Counted from the stretch's first letter, positions 24,003 to 33,342 are shown. The stretch: 64,000 nucleotides of DNA from Streptomyces blattellae (GCF_009709555.1 NZ_WJBG01000112.1:186001-250000), one strand, 5' to 3'. Made by a program: numbers and translations. Notes: generated from the letters alone by a model not told the origin.

Positions 24003-24323
24003 TCAGTCGACCGGTGAGTTTCCCCCAGTGTGACGTCCGCCCCTGTGGGCACCCGTGCCGCTCCTGTGGTGGCGGCCCCGGTGCGGTGCCGGTTCGTCGG
24101 TGAGCGGCCGGGCGGCGCCGCGCTCGGACTGGCGCAGCAGAATCCGGCAGACGGCGGTGACGGCCGCCAGGCCGAGCGCCGTGCCGGTCGCGCCGGCGAG
24201 GGAGGTGCCGTACACGAGGAGGACGACGGGGACGAGTACACAGCTGAAGGCCGCCCAGCGGACCACGTCGGTGGCGGTGTCCTGGGAGTGGGGGGACTCG
24301 GGGGTGGAACGTGGGCCGGACAT
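24003..24323 (-). CDS. Small membrane protein
   Basis: The start is ATG 24321-24323. The 106-residue product has a polar N-terminus, two closely spaced hydrophobic helices (AAFSCVLVPVVLLVYGTSLA and TALGLAAVTAVCRILL) and a basic His/Arg/Gly-rich tail. No family is recognised. It is encoded upstream of adpA in the same direction, 378 bases away, and divergent from the universal stress protein gene. Confidence 0.6.
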   Translation of the reverse strand: MSGPRSTPESPHSQDTATDVVRWAAFSCVLVPVVLLVYGTSLAGATGTALGLAAVTAVCRILLRQSERGAARPLTDEPAPHRGRHHRSGTGAHRGGRHTGGNSPVD

Positions 24324-24636
24324 TGCGTGCTCCCGGTGTCGGTCGGTCGCCGGGTTCAACGCGTGTTCGAGGTGTCGGTCACTGTACGTGCTGCTTCGGC
24401 CTTGCGCGGGCCCGGTAAGTGAATGGCGTGCAAACCGCCTGTACGGCGCAGCAACCATTGCGTAACGGGCGTGGCCTCGTGCATGCTCCCTGAAACCCCC
24501 GCGGAGGTCGCGCGGGACCTGGGCTAAGGAGGCGTGCCGCCGTACCCTTGGGGTATGGGGTGGGAAGATGATTCCCGGACACAGCTCCGTTGCACACTGT
24601 CGTCCCTCCCAAAAGGATCACAACGCCGAGACAGCC
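24324..24636. promoter_or_regulatory. Divergent intergenic region
   Basis: The 313 bases between the small membrane gene and the stress-protein gene hold no credible gene. GGTGTCGGTC occurs twice in direct orientation (24335-24344 and 24371-24380). The half nearest 24637 is the likely promoter region of the stress protein. Nothing else is recognised. Confidence 0.4.
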
Positions 24637-25164
24637 ATGGCCGGTCACGAATTCTTCGAACCCGCGGACCGCAAGCGGCCGGTCGCCGACCATACGGCGG
24701 CCGAGCCCCTGGCGGCCGAAGAGCCACGCCATTCCTGCGATCCCGCTTTCAAGCACGGCGTCGTCGTCGGCTTCGACGGCTCCACATCGAGTGAACGCGC
24801 CCTCGCGTACGCCATCGGCATGGCCCATCGCTCCGGGTCCGCCCTGATCATCGTCCATGTGGCCAACCGGCTGCCCACCACCGTGTGGGCCGGCTGCGAG
24901 CCGCCCGTCTTCGTCGACGTCCCGGACCATCGCACCGAGGTACTCGGCCTGGAACTCGCCTGCGCGGACTATCTCGCCGAAGTTCCCTGGATCCTCGTCG
25001 AGCGCGGCGGCGACATCTGCCATGAACTCGAAGAGGTCGGGCAGGAGTACGAGGCGGACGCGATCGTCGTCGGGTCCACGCAGGGCATCGTCGGACGGAT
25101 CTTCGGGTCCGTCGCCGGGCGGCTCGCCAAGCGCGCCAAGCGGCCTGTCGTCGTCATTCCGTAA
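24637..25164 (+). CDS. Universal stress protein
   Basis: ATG 24637 was chosen since the longer frame lacks a site. The 175-residue protein has a disordered 45-residue N-terminus, then a UspA domain: GVVVGFDGSTSSERAL at the start and the ATP-binding G-2x-G-9x-G motif as VVGSTQGIVGRIFGSVAGRL before VVVIP. It should bind ATP and act in stress or dormancy responses. It stands alone between adpA and the transporter. Confidence 0.88.
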   Translation: MAGHEFFEPADRKRPVADHTAAEPLAAEEPRHSCDPAFKHGVVVGFDGSTSSERALAYAIGMAHRSGSALIIVHVANRLPTTVWAGCEPPVFVDVPDHRTEVLGLELACADYLAEVPWILVERGGDICHELEEVGQEYEADAIVVGSTQGIVGRIFGSVAGRLAKRAKRPVVVIP

Positions 25165-25314
25165 CTCGCGGTTTTCCCAGGTGGGATGTGGAGTTCGCGC
25201 GGCCGGACCCCTTTGCGCGGAGCGTAAAACTACTCGTGCGTAGAGGTGTTTGTGCCCTTGTGAAGGGCATATACCGGTCACCGCGCAACTGCACATGCAT
25301 GAAGGGAGCCCGCC

Positions 25315-25881
25315 GTGGACAACGACGTCTCTGCGGGAAGCGGAATCACTACCGTGGTCGGCCGACTCGCCCTGGGCATCACCCTGTTGGCCTTCGGGCT
25401 GGGGTACACCGATGTGATCGACGGCGTGACGGCTGCTGACGCCGTATCAATCGCCCAGTACGTGGGCGGCATCGCCCTTTTCGTAGCCGGCCTGATGGCC
25501 TTCCGGGACCGGGACTCCGTCGGTGGTACGGCGTTCTCGGCGCTCGGTGCGCTCTGGTTCACCTGGGCCGTCTCCGCCGACGCCCAGGTCTCCGCCAACG
25601 CCGCGGGGTTGTTCCTGCTGCTGTTCGCCCTGGTGGCGCTGACCCTTGCCCTCGCCGGTGGCGATCAGCTCGGTCAGGGGATGTACGGGTTGTTCTTCGT
25701 CGCCCTGGTGCTCATGGCTATCGCCAATTTCGGTGACAGTGACGGGCTTGCCAAGGTGGGTGGCTGGTTCGCCGTCGCGGCGGGGGCGGTGGCCTGGTAT
25801 GCCGCTACGGCAGCGCTGGCTCACTGGCCGACTGCCCTTCCGCGACGTGCTGCCGGCCGGGGCGTGACGGCCCACGGCTAG
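25315..25881 (+). CDS. GPR1/FUN34/YaaH-family acetate-type transporter
   Basis: GTG 25315 follows GAAGGGAG. The 188-residue protein has about six hydrophobic helices from LALGITLLAFGLGYTDVI to AVAAGAVAWYAAT, and the family-like YTDVIDGVTAADAVS loop. Its closest layout is the acetate/succinate uptake family. The usual NPAPLGL signature at the first helix is not present in that form, so the substrate is uncertain. It ends next to a strong terminator shared with glmS. Confidence 0.72.
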   Translation: MDNDVSAGSGITTVVGRLALGITLLAFGLGYTDVIDGVTAADAVSIAQYVGGIALFVAGLMAFRDRDSVGGTAFSALGALWFTWAVSADAQVSANAAGLFLLLFALVALTLALAGGDQLGQGMYGLFFVALVLMAIANFGDSDGLAKVGGWFAVAAGAVAWYAATAALAHWPTALPRRAAGRGVTAHG

Positions 25882-25919
25882 CTGCGCAGGCTGGGGGTGG
25901 GCGGCCCCCGGCTCATGGG

Positions 25920-25957
25920 CGGCCCCCCGGTGCATGGTGGCAGCACGTGGGGGGCCG
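25920..25957. terminator. Bidirectional terminator between transporter and glmS
   Basis: CGGCCCCCC (25920-25928) pairs with GGGGGGCCG (25949-25957), and GTGC/GCAC extend the stem inside. TTCTCGTTCTTG follows on the plus strand. It lies between two convergent genes. Confidence 0.75.
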
Positions 25958-26052
25958 TTCTCGTTCTTGCGCCTGAACCGGCGCCGCTCTCGCGGACGTG
26001 GTTGCTCGCCGCGAGGGTCTCTCAATTGTCGCCTCGGTGGGTGGGGGGATTT

Positions 26053-27870
26053 CTACTCGACCGTCACCGACTTTGCGAGGTTCCTGGGCTTGTCGATGTC
26101 CCTGCCGAGGGCCAATGCCGTGTGGTAGGCCAGGAGTTGGAGGGGGATGCCCATCAGGATCGGGTCCAGTTCGTCCTCGTTCTTCGGGACCGTGATCGTC
26201 TGGTCGGCCTTCTCCTGGTGCTGGTGGGCCACCGCGAGGATCTTGCCGCTGCGGGCCTTGATCTCCTCCAGGGCGGCGCGGTTCTTCTCCAGGAGGTCGT
26301 CGTCGGGGACGATGGCGACCGTGGGGAGGGCGGGCTCGATCAGGGCGAGCGGGCCGTGCTTCAACTCCGAGGCGGGGTAGGCCTCCGCGTGGATGTAGGA
26401 GACCTCCTTGAGCTTCAGCGAGGCCTCGCGGGCGACCGGGTAGCCGCGGACACGGCCGATGAAGAGCATCGAGCGGGCCTCGGCGTACTGCCGGGCCAGC
26501 TTCTCGATCTCGCCCTCCTGCTCCATGATCTCGGCGATCTGGGCGGGGAGCTTGCGCAGGCCCTCGATGATGCGCTTGCCGTCGCGGACCGAGAGGTCGC
26601 GGGTGCGGCCGAGGTGGAGCGCGAGGAGGGCGAACGCCACCGTCGTGTTCGTGAAGCACTTCGTCGAGACCACGCAGACCTCCGGGCCCGCGTGCACATA
26701 GATGCCGCCGTCCGCCTCGCGGGCGATCGCCGAGCCGACGACGTTCACCACGCCCAGCACCCTCGCGCCCTTGCGCTTCAGCTCCTGGACGGCGGCCAGG
26801 ACGTCGTACGTCTCACCGGACTGGGAGACCGCGACGTACAGGGTGTCGGGGTCGACGACCGCGTTGCGGTAGCGGAACTCGGAGGCGGGCTCGGCGTCCG
26901 CGGGGATGCGGGCCAGCTCCTCGATCATCTGGGCGCCGATCATGCCCGCGTGGTACGAGGTGCCGCAGCCGAGGATCTTCACGCGGCGGATCTGGCGGGC
27001 CTCGCGGGCGTCCAGGTTCAGGCCGCCGAGGTGCACGGTGGAGAAGCGGTCGTCGATGCGGCCGCGCAGGACGCGGTCCACGGCGTCGGCCTGCTCGTGG
27101 ATCTCCTTGTGCATGTAGGTGTCGTGGCCGCCCATGTCGTAGGAGGCGGCCTCCCACTCGACGGTGGTGGGCTCGGCCGTGGTGCGGGTGCCCTCCGTCG
27201 TGTACGTGCGGAAGTCGTCGGCCTTGAGGGTGGCCATCTCGCCGTCGTCCAGCGTCACTATCTGCCGCGTGTGGGCGACCAGGGCGGCGATGTCCGACGC
27301 CACGAACATCTCCTTCTCGCCGATGCCGAGGACGACCGGGGAGCCGTTGCGGGCGACGACGATGCGGTCGGGGAAGTCGGCGTGCAGGACGGCGATGCCG
27401 TAGGTGCCCTCGATGACCCGCAGGGTGTCGCGGACCTTGTCCTCCAGCTTGTCCGCCTGTGCGCGGGCGATCAGGTGGACGAGGACCTCGGTGTCGGTCT
27501 CGGAGAGGAACTCGACGCCGTCGGCCTCCAGCTTGCGGCGCAGGTCGGAGGCGTTGTCGATGATGCCGTTGTGGACGACGGCGACCTTGCCCTCGGCGTC
27601 GAGGTGCGGGTGGGCGTTCACGTCGGAGGGGGCGCCGTGGGTGGCCCAGCGGGTGTGGGCGATGCCGGTGGTGCCCTTGAAGCGGGCCGGCACCTTGGCT
27701 TCCAGGTCGCGGACCCGGCCCTTGGCCTTGACCGTCTTCAGGCCGGCGGACTTGGGGGTGGTCACGACGATGCCGGCGGAGTCGTAGCCCCGGTACTCCA
27801 GACGCTGGAGGCCCTCCAGGAGCAGGGGGGCGACATCACGCTTGCCGATGTATCCGACAATTCCACACAT
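26053..27870 (-). CDS. glmS: Glutamine-fructose-6-phosphate aminotransferase
   Basis: The 605-residue protein has the Ntn glutaminase domain starting MCGIVGYIG with catalytic C2, followed by RGYDSAGI and TRWATHG, then two SIS sugar-isomerase domains (GCGTSYHAG; SQSGETYD; CFTNTTVAF) and the C-terminal LKHGPLALIE and AKSVTVE. It makes glucosamine-6-phosphate for the cell wall. A small gene lies 12 bases upstream and is probably co-transcribed. No glmS ribozyme-like structure was seen. Confidence 0.96.
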   Translation of the reverse strand: MCGIVGYIGKRDVAPLLLEGLQRLEYRGYDSAGIVVTTPKSAGLKTVKAKGRVRDLEAKVPARFKGTTGIAHTRWATHGAPSDVNAHPHLDAEGKVAVVHNGIIDNASDLRRKLEADGVEFLSETDTEVLVHLIARAQADKLEDKVRDTLRVIEGTYGIAVLHADFPDRIVVARNGSPVVLGIGEKEMFVASDIAALVAHTRQIVTLDDGEMATLKADDFRTYTTEGTRTTAEPTTVEWEAASYDMGGHDTYMHKEIHEQADAVDRVLRGRIDDRFSTVHLGGLNLDAREARQIRRVKILGCGTSYHAGMIGAQMIEELARIPADAEPASEFRYRNAVVDPDTLYVAVSQSGETYDVLAAVQELKRKGARVLGVVNVVGSAIAREADGGIYVHAGPEVCVVSTKCFTNTTVAFALLALHLGRTRDLSVRDGKRIIEGLRKLPAQIAEIMEQEGEIEKLARQYAEARSMLFIGRVRGYPVAREASLKLKEVSYIHAEAYPASELKHGPLALIEPALPTVAIVPDDDLLEKNRAALEEIKARSGKILAVAHQHQEKADQTITVPKNEDELDPILMGIPLQLLAYHTALALGRDIDKPRNLAKSVTVE

Positions 27871-27882
27871 GTAGAGGTATTC

Positions 27883-28140
27883 CTAGCCGTAGACGATGCG
27901 GCGCAGCTGCCGGAGTGTCAGTTCCGGCGGTGCTACCGCCCTGTATGTGAGGTCCGCCTCGATCCGGTTGAAGATCTCCGAGTTCACCAGGCCCCGGGCC
28001 TGCAGCTCACGGTGGCGGCGACGGACGTAGTCCTCGGTCGTCTCGTCGAAGTAGGCGAGCACGTCCTGGATCACGCGCAGCGCCTCGCCTCGGTTGAGGG
28101 GCGTGGAGCGCGTCAGATGATCAACGAGTTCGTCGTGCAC
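27883..28140 (-). CDS. 85-residue protein linked to glmS
   Basis: The start was taken as GTG 28138-28140 (MHDELVDHLTRSTPLNRGEA); the longer frame upstream is poor. The product is helical and charged, with VIQDVLAYFDETTEDYVRRR and HRELQARGLVNSEIFNRIEADL, and ends RQLRRIVYG. It has no membrane segment. Only 12 bases separate it from glmS, so it may act with or regulate amino-sugar synthesis. I do not know the family. Confidence 0.65.
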   Translation of the reverse strand: MHDELVDHLTRSTPLNRGEALRVIQDVLAYFDETTEDYVRRRHRELQARGLVNSEIFNRIEADLTYRAVAPPELTLRQLRRIVYG

Positions 28141-28256
28141 CCGGTAGATCCTGGGGTATCGGCGGCACTTTCGCAAGAATCCTGCCCGATATCGGGCAAC
28201 GGCCTGGCAGTGACCTGTTGAAGCTCTTTGGGGAACGATGAAACTGTCATGAGCAC

Positions 28257-28278
28257 CTGTTCGTGCGCTGTCCATCCG
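28257..28278 (+). promoter_or_regulatory. Possible PHO box upstream of phosphoesterase
   Basis: Two 11-base units, CTGTTCGTGCG and CTGTCCATCCG, lie back to back 43 bases before the start of the secreted phosphoesterase. PhoP sites in Streptomyces are tandem 11-base repeats with a GTTCA-type core. The second unit is a weak match, so this is tentative. Confidence 0.28.
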
Positions 28279-28321
28279 GGAGCACTCGGCCCGTTGCCCA
28301 AGGGGACGAGTTTCAGTCGTC

Positions 28322-29902
28322 ATGGACATTCCTCGCATGGGAGTACCCGAGCAGTTGGCCGAGCGCATGAGCATGGCCGAGCAGCATGAGTACCTGCGCG
28401 CCAGGTTCTCGCGGCGCACGATGATCAGAGGCGGCGCCGTCACGCTCGGCGCCGTCGCGGGTGGCGCGTTCGTACGGGGTGCCACCGCCACCGCCCAGGC
28501 CGCGGTGCCGGCGCAGCGCACGAGCAGCGAGACCGTCGACGGGGCGCTCGTCGCCCCCTTCGGGCGCCACCTCGCCTACGGCAACGACGCGCGCACCGAG
28601 ATGACCGTCTCCTGGCAGGTGCCGGTCGCGGTCAGGAAGCCGTTCATCCGGATCGGCGCCCGCCCCTGGGACCTCTCCCGCAAGATCGACGCCGAGGTGC
28701 GCACCCTCCACACCCCGGCCGGAGTCGGTGTCAGCGCCGACCACACCCAGTACTACCTGCACGCCAAGCTCACCCACCTGCGCCCCGGCATGACGTACTA
28801 CTACGGCGTCGGCCACGACGGCTTCGACCCGGCCGAACCGCATCTGACCGGCACCCTGGGCACCTTCACCACCGCACCCGGCCACAAGAAGCCGTTCACC
28901 TTCACCGCCTTCGGCGACCAGGGCGTCAGCTACCACGGCCTCGCCAACGACAGCCTGATCCTCGGCCAGGACCCGGTCTTCCATCTGCACGCCGGCGACA
29001 TCGCCTACGCCGACCCGGCCGGCGCGGGCAGGACCGCCGACACCGGCTTCGACTCGCGGGTGTGGGACCAGTTCCTCGCCCAGACCGAGTCGGTCGCCAA
29101 GTCCGTGCCGTGGATGGTGAGTTACGGCAACCACGACATGGAGGCCTGGTACTCGCCCAACGGCTACGGCGGCGAGGAGGCCCGCTTCACGCTCCCCGGC
29201 AACGGGCCGGACCAGGCGAACCTGCCCGGCGTGTACTCCTTCGTCTACGGCAACACCGCGATCATCTCGCTCGACCCGAACGACGTGTCGTACGAGATCC
29301 CCGCCAACCTCGGCATCTCCGGCGGCACCCAGAGCACGTGGTTCGAGGCGCAGCTGAAGAAGTACCGGGCCGCGCCCGACATCGACTTCATCGTCGTGTT
29401 CTTCCACCACTGCGCCTACTGCACGTCCACCTCGCACGCGTCGGAGGGGGGCGTGCGCCAGGAGTGGGTGCCGCTGTTCGAGAAGTACACGGTGGACCTG
29501 GTCATCAACGGCCACAACCACCAGTACGAGCGCACCGACGTCATCAAGGGCGACAAGGTCGCCAAGAAGCTGCCGATCGGCGAGACCGCGTACCCCGAGA
29601 CCGAGGGGGTGGTCTATGTGACGGCCGGCGCGGCGGGCCGCAGCCTGTACGCGTTCAGCGCGCCGGACTCCTACGAGGGCCACCCCCACGAGGTCGACTC
29701 CGTGGCCTCCTTCGTCAACACCGAGGACGGCAAGGTCGATGAGACCGTCGCCTGGTCCCGGGTGCGCTATCTCGACTACTCCTTCCTGCGCGTGGACGTC
29801 GAGCCCGCGGCGCGGGGCCGGTACGCCAGGCTGAAGGTGTCGGGCATCGCCGAGACGGGTGACCGCATCGACCACTTCACGGTGGCGCGCAGGGCGAAGT
29901 AG
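28322..29902 (+). CDS. TAT-exported metallophosphoesterase (purple acid phosphatase-like)
   Basis: The 526-residue protein has a twin-arginine signal (SRRTMIRGG followed by a hydrophobic Ala/Gly stretch and a TAQAA-type cleavage region at about 50-58). A fibronectin-like N-domain follows, then a calcineurin-type metal site: FGDQG, LHAGDIAYAD, SYGNHD, FHHCAYC and INGHNHQYER. This is the purple acid phosphatase / metallophosphoesterase layout. It should release phosphate from esters outside the cell. It is divergent from the glmS-linked gene. Confidence 0.88.
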   Translation: MDIPRMGVPEQLAERMSMAEQHEYLRARFSRRTMIRGGAVTLGAVAGGAFVRGATATAQAAVPAQRTSSETVDGALVAPFGRHLAYGNDARTEMTVSWQVPVAVRKPFIRIGARPWDLSRKIDAEVRTLHTPAGVGVSADHTQYYLHAKLTHLRPGMTYYYGVGHDGFDPAEPHLTGTLGTFTTAPGHKKPFTFTAFGDQGVSYHGLANDSLILGQDPVFHLHAGDIAYADPAGAGRTADTGFDSRVWDQFLAQTESVAKSVPWMVSYGNHDMEAWYSPNGYGGEEARFTLPGNGPDQANLPGVYSFVYGNTAIISLDPNDVSYEIPANLGISGGTQSTWFEAQLKKYRAAPDIDFIVVFFHHCAYCTSTSHASEGGVRQEWVPLFEKYTVDLVINGHNHQYERTDVIKGDKVAKKLPIGETAYPETEGVVYVTAGAAGRSLYAFSAPDSYEGHPHEVDSVASFVNTEDGKVDETVAWSRVRYLDYSFLRVDVEPAARGRYARLKVSGIAETGDRIDHFTVARRAK

Positions 29903-29917
29903 ACGCGAAGCAGCCCC

Positions 29918-30802
29918 TCACATCCGCTTGAGGATCGCCTGCTTGGCCACGGTGAACTCCTCGTCCGTCAGCACGCCCGACCGGTGCAGCTCGCCGAGTT
30001 CGCGCAGCCGGCGCAGGAGGGCGTCGTGGTCGTCCTCGGCGGAGGAGACCGGAGGAGAGGGCGCTTCCGGTCGTGCGTCGGGTACGTCGAGGGCGGTGGC
30101 CCGGGCCGGATGCGGAAGTCTGGCCTGGACCGCCGCCGCGACCAGGGCCATCAGCGGGTCCTTCTTGAACCCCCACAGTTCGACGGAGTTGGGGTCGTAC
30201 TTGGGCGGGGCCTTGGTGGGGGCGTTCTTCACGGTGAAGCGGAGATAGCCGTTCTCCAGGCCGACCGCCGGGTGCCATTCGACGGCGTGCAGGTCGGACA
30301 TGGCGATGGTGCGGGTGCCGGCGGCGGCCTTGGCGTCCTCGGTCTTCCAGTTCCACTCCAGGTGGATGCGCTCGCCGTCGAAGCTCGCGGTGCCGTCGCC
30401 CGCGGAGACCGACAGCGGGACCGCCGGGCCGGGCAGGAGATAGCCGGAGACGGGGTCGGACGGCACCTCGTCCAGGAGCAGGGCGCTGCGGACCTCGTCC
30501 GTGACGTACTCGGCGACGCCGTAGCGGTCGGATTCGACGGTCAGCTGATAGGGGTCGTGGGGTTCGGCGAGCCGTCCGCCGGTGGCCTGCAGCAGCGGGT
30601 CGGCACCGTCGCGCAGCCGCAGCCTGAGCCGTCCGCTCCGCTTGCCCTGCTCGAAGGAGATGCCCGCCAACGCCGCCAGAGGGACGACGAGTTCACCTAG
30701 CTGCTTGCGGAGCAGGCTGACGTTCTTGTCCCGGCCGGGGGTCAGCCGCAAGGCGTCGCCGTCGAAGGCCCAGGTGCCGTCCTTCTGGATGATTTCCGCC
30801 AT
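29918..30802 (-). CDS. DUF4429 protein with C-terminal SHOCT domain
   Basis: ATG 30800-30802 begins MAEIIQKDGTWAFDGD, the usual DUF4429 start; a start 14 codons earlier was rejected. The 294-residue protein has two DUF4429 beta domains (the second around SFDGERIHLEWNWK and LENGYLRFTVKNAP) and ends with a SHOCT helix pair (LLRRLRELGELHRSGVLTDE, EFTVAKQAIL). SHOCT domains often assemble small membrane-associated complexes. The function is unknown. It is downstream of desD after a terminator. Confidence 0.82.
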   Translation of the reverse strand: MAEIIQKDGTWAFDGDALRLTPGRDKNVSLLRKQLGELVVPLAALAGISFEQGKRSGRLRLRLRDGADPLLQATGGRLAEPHDPYQLTVESDRYGVAEYVTDEVRSALLLDEVPSDPVSGYLLPGPAVPLSVSAGDGTASFDGERIHLEWNWKTEDAKAAAGTRTIAMSDLHAVEWHPAVGLENGYLRFTVKNAPTKAPPKYDPNSVELWGFKKDPLMALVAAAVQARLPHPARATALDVPDARPEAPSPPVSSAEDDHDALLRRLRELGELHRSGVLTDEEFTVAKQAILKRM

Positions 30803-30887
30803 GACAGAGATTGTTTCACCCCGCCATGAGAAGGGTTGTTTCACCGCCTCTGCGAGAAGGACGAGAAAGAGTCGTCACCTGTGCCGA

Positions 30888-30922
30888 CGGGCGCCCCGGA
30901 GGACCGTACTCCGGGGCGCCCG
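30888..30922 (-). terminator. Terminator after desD
   Basis: CGGGCGCCCCGGAG (30888-30901) and CTCCGGGGCGCCCG (30909-30922) form a perfect 14-bp stem with a seven-base loop just beyond the desD stop. It should end the desABCD transcript. Confidence 0.85.
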
Positions 30923-30940
30923 CCTGTCCGGGAAGGGCCG

Positions 30941-32710
30941 CTACAGCCCCGCGATCGGGTTCTTCAGGGTGCCGATCAGCTGGAGTGCGCCTGCCGGGTC
31001 CGCCAGGTCGACCATCTGCTGGTTGTTGCGCAGTTGCAGGCGGTTGAGGCAGGACAGGGAGAACTCGGGGGCGAACATGTCGTACTGCTTGAACTTCTCG
31101 GCGAGTTCGGGCACCGAGTGCTGGTAGTCGCGGGTGACTTCGGCGACCGTGCGCCAGAAGTCGTCTTCCTGAAGGATTCCCTCGGCCGCGAGGTTCGCGG
31201 CGAGGAAGCGGAAGAAGCAGTCGAAGACGTCCGTGAAGATGGAGAGGAGCTTCTTCTCCTCCGGGACCTCCACCCGCAGTCGCTCGACCGTCGGCGGCAG
31301 GACCGCCTCCGGGTCCATGACGGCGATCTCCTCGGCGATGTCCTTGTAGATCGCGCGCTGCACGACGCCGTCCTTCAGGACGAGGATGACGTTCTCGCCG
31401 TGCGGCATGAAGACCAGGTCGTAGGCGTAGAAGCTGTGCAGGAGGGGGGTGAAGTACGCCCGCAGATAGTGGCGCAGCCAGTCCGTCGGCGTCAGGCCCG
31501 ACTGTTCGATCAGTGCGCCCGCGAAGGACGCGCCCTCGTGGTCGACGTGGACGAGGGCGGCCATGGTGGCCGGCGACTCGCCGTCCTGGAGGGACGCGAC
31601 CGGGCTCTCGCGCCACAGCGCCGCGAGCATTTTCCGGTACGGCGAGTAGCGGTCCGTCGCCTTCTCGTACTCCAGGTGCCGGTAGCCGACGGCGGCGCGC
31701 TCGCGGATGATCGACAGGCCGGTCGACTTGAGCACCGGGTCGTTGTCGATGAGCTGGGCGAGCCAGTCGTTGATCGCCGGGGTGGCCTCCATGTAGGCGG
31801 CCGAGAGTCCGCGCATGAAGCCCATGTTGAGGACCGAGAGCGCTGTCTTGACGTAGTGCTTCTTGGGGGCGGAGCTGTTGAAGAACGTCCGGATGGATTG
31901 CTGGGCCAGGTACTCGTCGTCCCCTTCGCCGAGGCAGACCAGGTGCTTTTGCGCCACCTCGGCGGCGAAGGTCACCGTCAGCTTGTTCCACCACTGCCAG
32001 GGGTGGACGGGGATGAGGAGATAGTCGGCGGGGTCCAGGTGCGCCTCGCGCAGGACGCCGTAGAAGCGCTCGACGGTCTCCTCGCCCAGCTCCTGCCGTA
32101 CGAAGGACTCGTACTCGATGCCGACGCCGGCCGTGAACGCGGCCCGTGAGCGGTGTGCCGCGAGCCAGACCAGGCGGACCGGGCTCGCGGTCTCGGGAGC
32201 GTACGACAGGTACTCGTGGATGCCGAAGCCGAGCCGGCCGTTGTTGGCGACGAAGCAGGGGTGGCCCTCGGTCATGCCGGTCTCGATGGCCTGGAAGCCG
32301 CTTTTCGCCAGCTCGGCGGCGGTCGTCCGCGGCTTGGCGAGCTTGTAGCAGGTGCCGGAGAGGGTGGAGGAGATCTCCTCCAGGTAGACCGGCAGGACCT
32401 CGTCGCTCAGGCCCAGGGATGTCTTCAGCTCGATGAAGAAGTCCAGGGCGGCGAGCGGGAGTTCGCTGCCGTCGCGGCGGCGGGAGACGGAGTCGGCGTC
32501 CACCTGCCAGTGGTCGAGGGCGCGGACCACCGCCGTGAAGGTGTACCGGGTCAGTCCGTCGTCGCTGCGTACGACGTACTGGTCACCGTCCTTCTCGGGG
32601 GTGATCAGCCGCTCGTGCGCGAACTCGGCGAGCGCCTTGCGGATGAGGAGGCGGTTGGCCCGCTCCCAGTGCTCGGGGGAGAGGTGGGCCGTGGCGTCGG
32701 CGAGGCTCAT
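30941..32710 (-). CDS. desD: Desferrioxamine NIS synthetase DesD
   Basis: The 589-residue protein is an IucA/IucC-family ATP-dependent synthetase. The core motifs HPGHP-like EGHPCF, KTALSVLNMGFMRGLS, and PHGENVILVLKDGVV (nucleotide/metal site) are present, with LIPVHPWQWWN in the middle. It joins and cyclises N-hydroxy-N-succinylcadaverine units into desferrioxamine. It overlaps desC by ATGA. Confidence 0.96.
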   Translation of the reverse strand: MSLADATAHLSPEHWERANRLLIRKALAEFAHERLITPEKDGDQYVVRSDDGLTRYTFTAVVRALDHWQVDADSVSRRRDGSELPLAALDFFIELKTSLGLSDEVLPVYLEEISSTLSGTCYKLAKPRTTAAELAKSGFQAIETGMTEGHPCFVANNGRLGFGIHEYLSYAPETASPVRLVWLAAHRSRAAFTAGVGIEYESFVRQELGEETVERFYGVLREAHLDPADYLLIPVHPWQWWNKLTVTFAAEVAQKHLVCLGEGDDEYLAQQSIRTFFNSSAPKKHYVKTALSVLNMGFMRGLSAAYMEATPAINDWLAQLIDNDPVLKSTGLSIIRERAAVGYRHLEYEKATDRYSPYRKMLAALWRESPVASLQDGESPATMAALVHVDHEGASFAGALIEQSGLTPTDWLRHYLRAYFTPLLHSFYAYDLVFMPHGENVILVLKDGVVQRAIYKDIAEEIAVMDPEAVLPPTVERLRVEVPEEKKLLSIFTDVFDCFFRFLAANLAAEGILQEDDFWRTVAEVTRDYQHSVPELAEKFKQYDMFAPEFSLSCLNRLQLRNNQQMVDLADPAGALQLIGTLKNPIAGL

Positions 32711-33252
32711 GCGTGCACCGCCTTCTCGAAGTGCTCACGGAGGCAGAAACTCAGCAATGCCTTCTTCTCCGGCTTCTGTATCTCCCGTTCGGGTATGAAC
32801 CCGACGGCTTCGTTCAGGGCGTGGACGGCCTTGTTGGTGATGTCCGGCTCGACGACGACGCGGGCGGTGCGCGGGTCCTCGAAGAGGCGGGCCATGACGG
32901 CGGTGATGACGGCCTTGGTGAAGCCGTGCACGGGCCTGTCGGTGGCCGGCACCAGGAAGTGCATGCCGACGTCGCCGGGCTGCGGCTGGTACAGGCCGAC
33001 CAGTTCACGGTGGGCGGGGTCGTAGTACTCCATGAGGAAGGCGGGTTCGCCGTCCCGCAGCCCGAGCAGGGCGTGGTGGTGCTCGTCGGCCGCGACCTCC
33101 ATGTAGGCGCGTTCGACGTCCTCCAGCCTGGCGTCCTGCATCATCCAGTAGGCCGCCTTGGGGTGGGTGACCCAGGTGTGCAGCAGCTCGGAGTCCTTCA
33201 GCGGGTCGAGCGGGCGGAAGGTGAAGGTGCCCACCTGTGGGGCGGTGGTCAT
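32707..33252 (-). CDS. desC: N-hydroxycadaverine acyltransferase DesC
   Basis: ATG 33250-33252 follows AAGGAGT. The 181-residue protein is a GNAT/IucB-type acyltransferase (AYWMMQDARLEDVERAY; then PHGFTKAVI-like HGFTKAVITAVMARLF; EPDITNKAVHALNEAVGF). It adds succinyl or acetyl groups to N-hydroxycadaverine. The distance to desB is 314 bases, much larger than the overlapping desA/desB and desC/desD junctions, because of the transposon relic. Confidence 0.94.
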   Translation of the reverse strand: MTTAPQVGTFTFRPLDPLKDSELLHTWVTHPKAAYWMMQDARLEDVERAYMEVAADEHHHALLGLRDGEPAFLMEYYDPAHRELVGLYQPQPGDVGMHFLVPATDRPVHGFTKAVITAVMARLFEDPRTARVVVEPDITNKAVHALNEAVGFIPEREIQKPEKKALLSFCLREHFEKAVHA

Positions 33253-33342
33253 GGGTGACTCCTTGAGCGCATGGTTCGGACGTCGAGGGCGAGTGACTCT
33301 GATCTGCCGATCTCTTTCGGCGTGAGTTCCACGCGTGGCCCG

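Noticed and set aside
25897..28221. 774-residue plus-strand open frame opposite glmS
   Set aside because: It is entirely antisense to glmS and composed of low-complexity Gly/Val/Arg/Asp; long antisense frames are common in high-GC DNA.
27871..28321. glmS ribozyme or riboswitch upstream of glmS
   Set aside because: No ribozyme-like core was recognised, and a coding gene fills most of the space; glmS ribozymes are mainly a Firmicute feature.
28313..29875. 520-residue minus-strand frame opposite the phosphoesterase
   Set aside because: Antisense shadow; the plus strand has a TAT signal and all metal-binding motifs.
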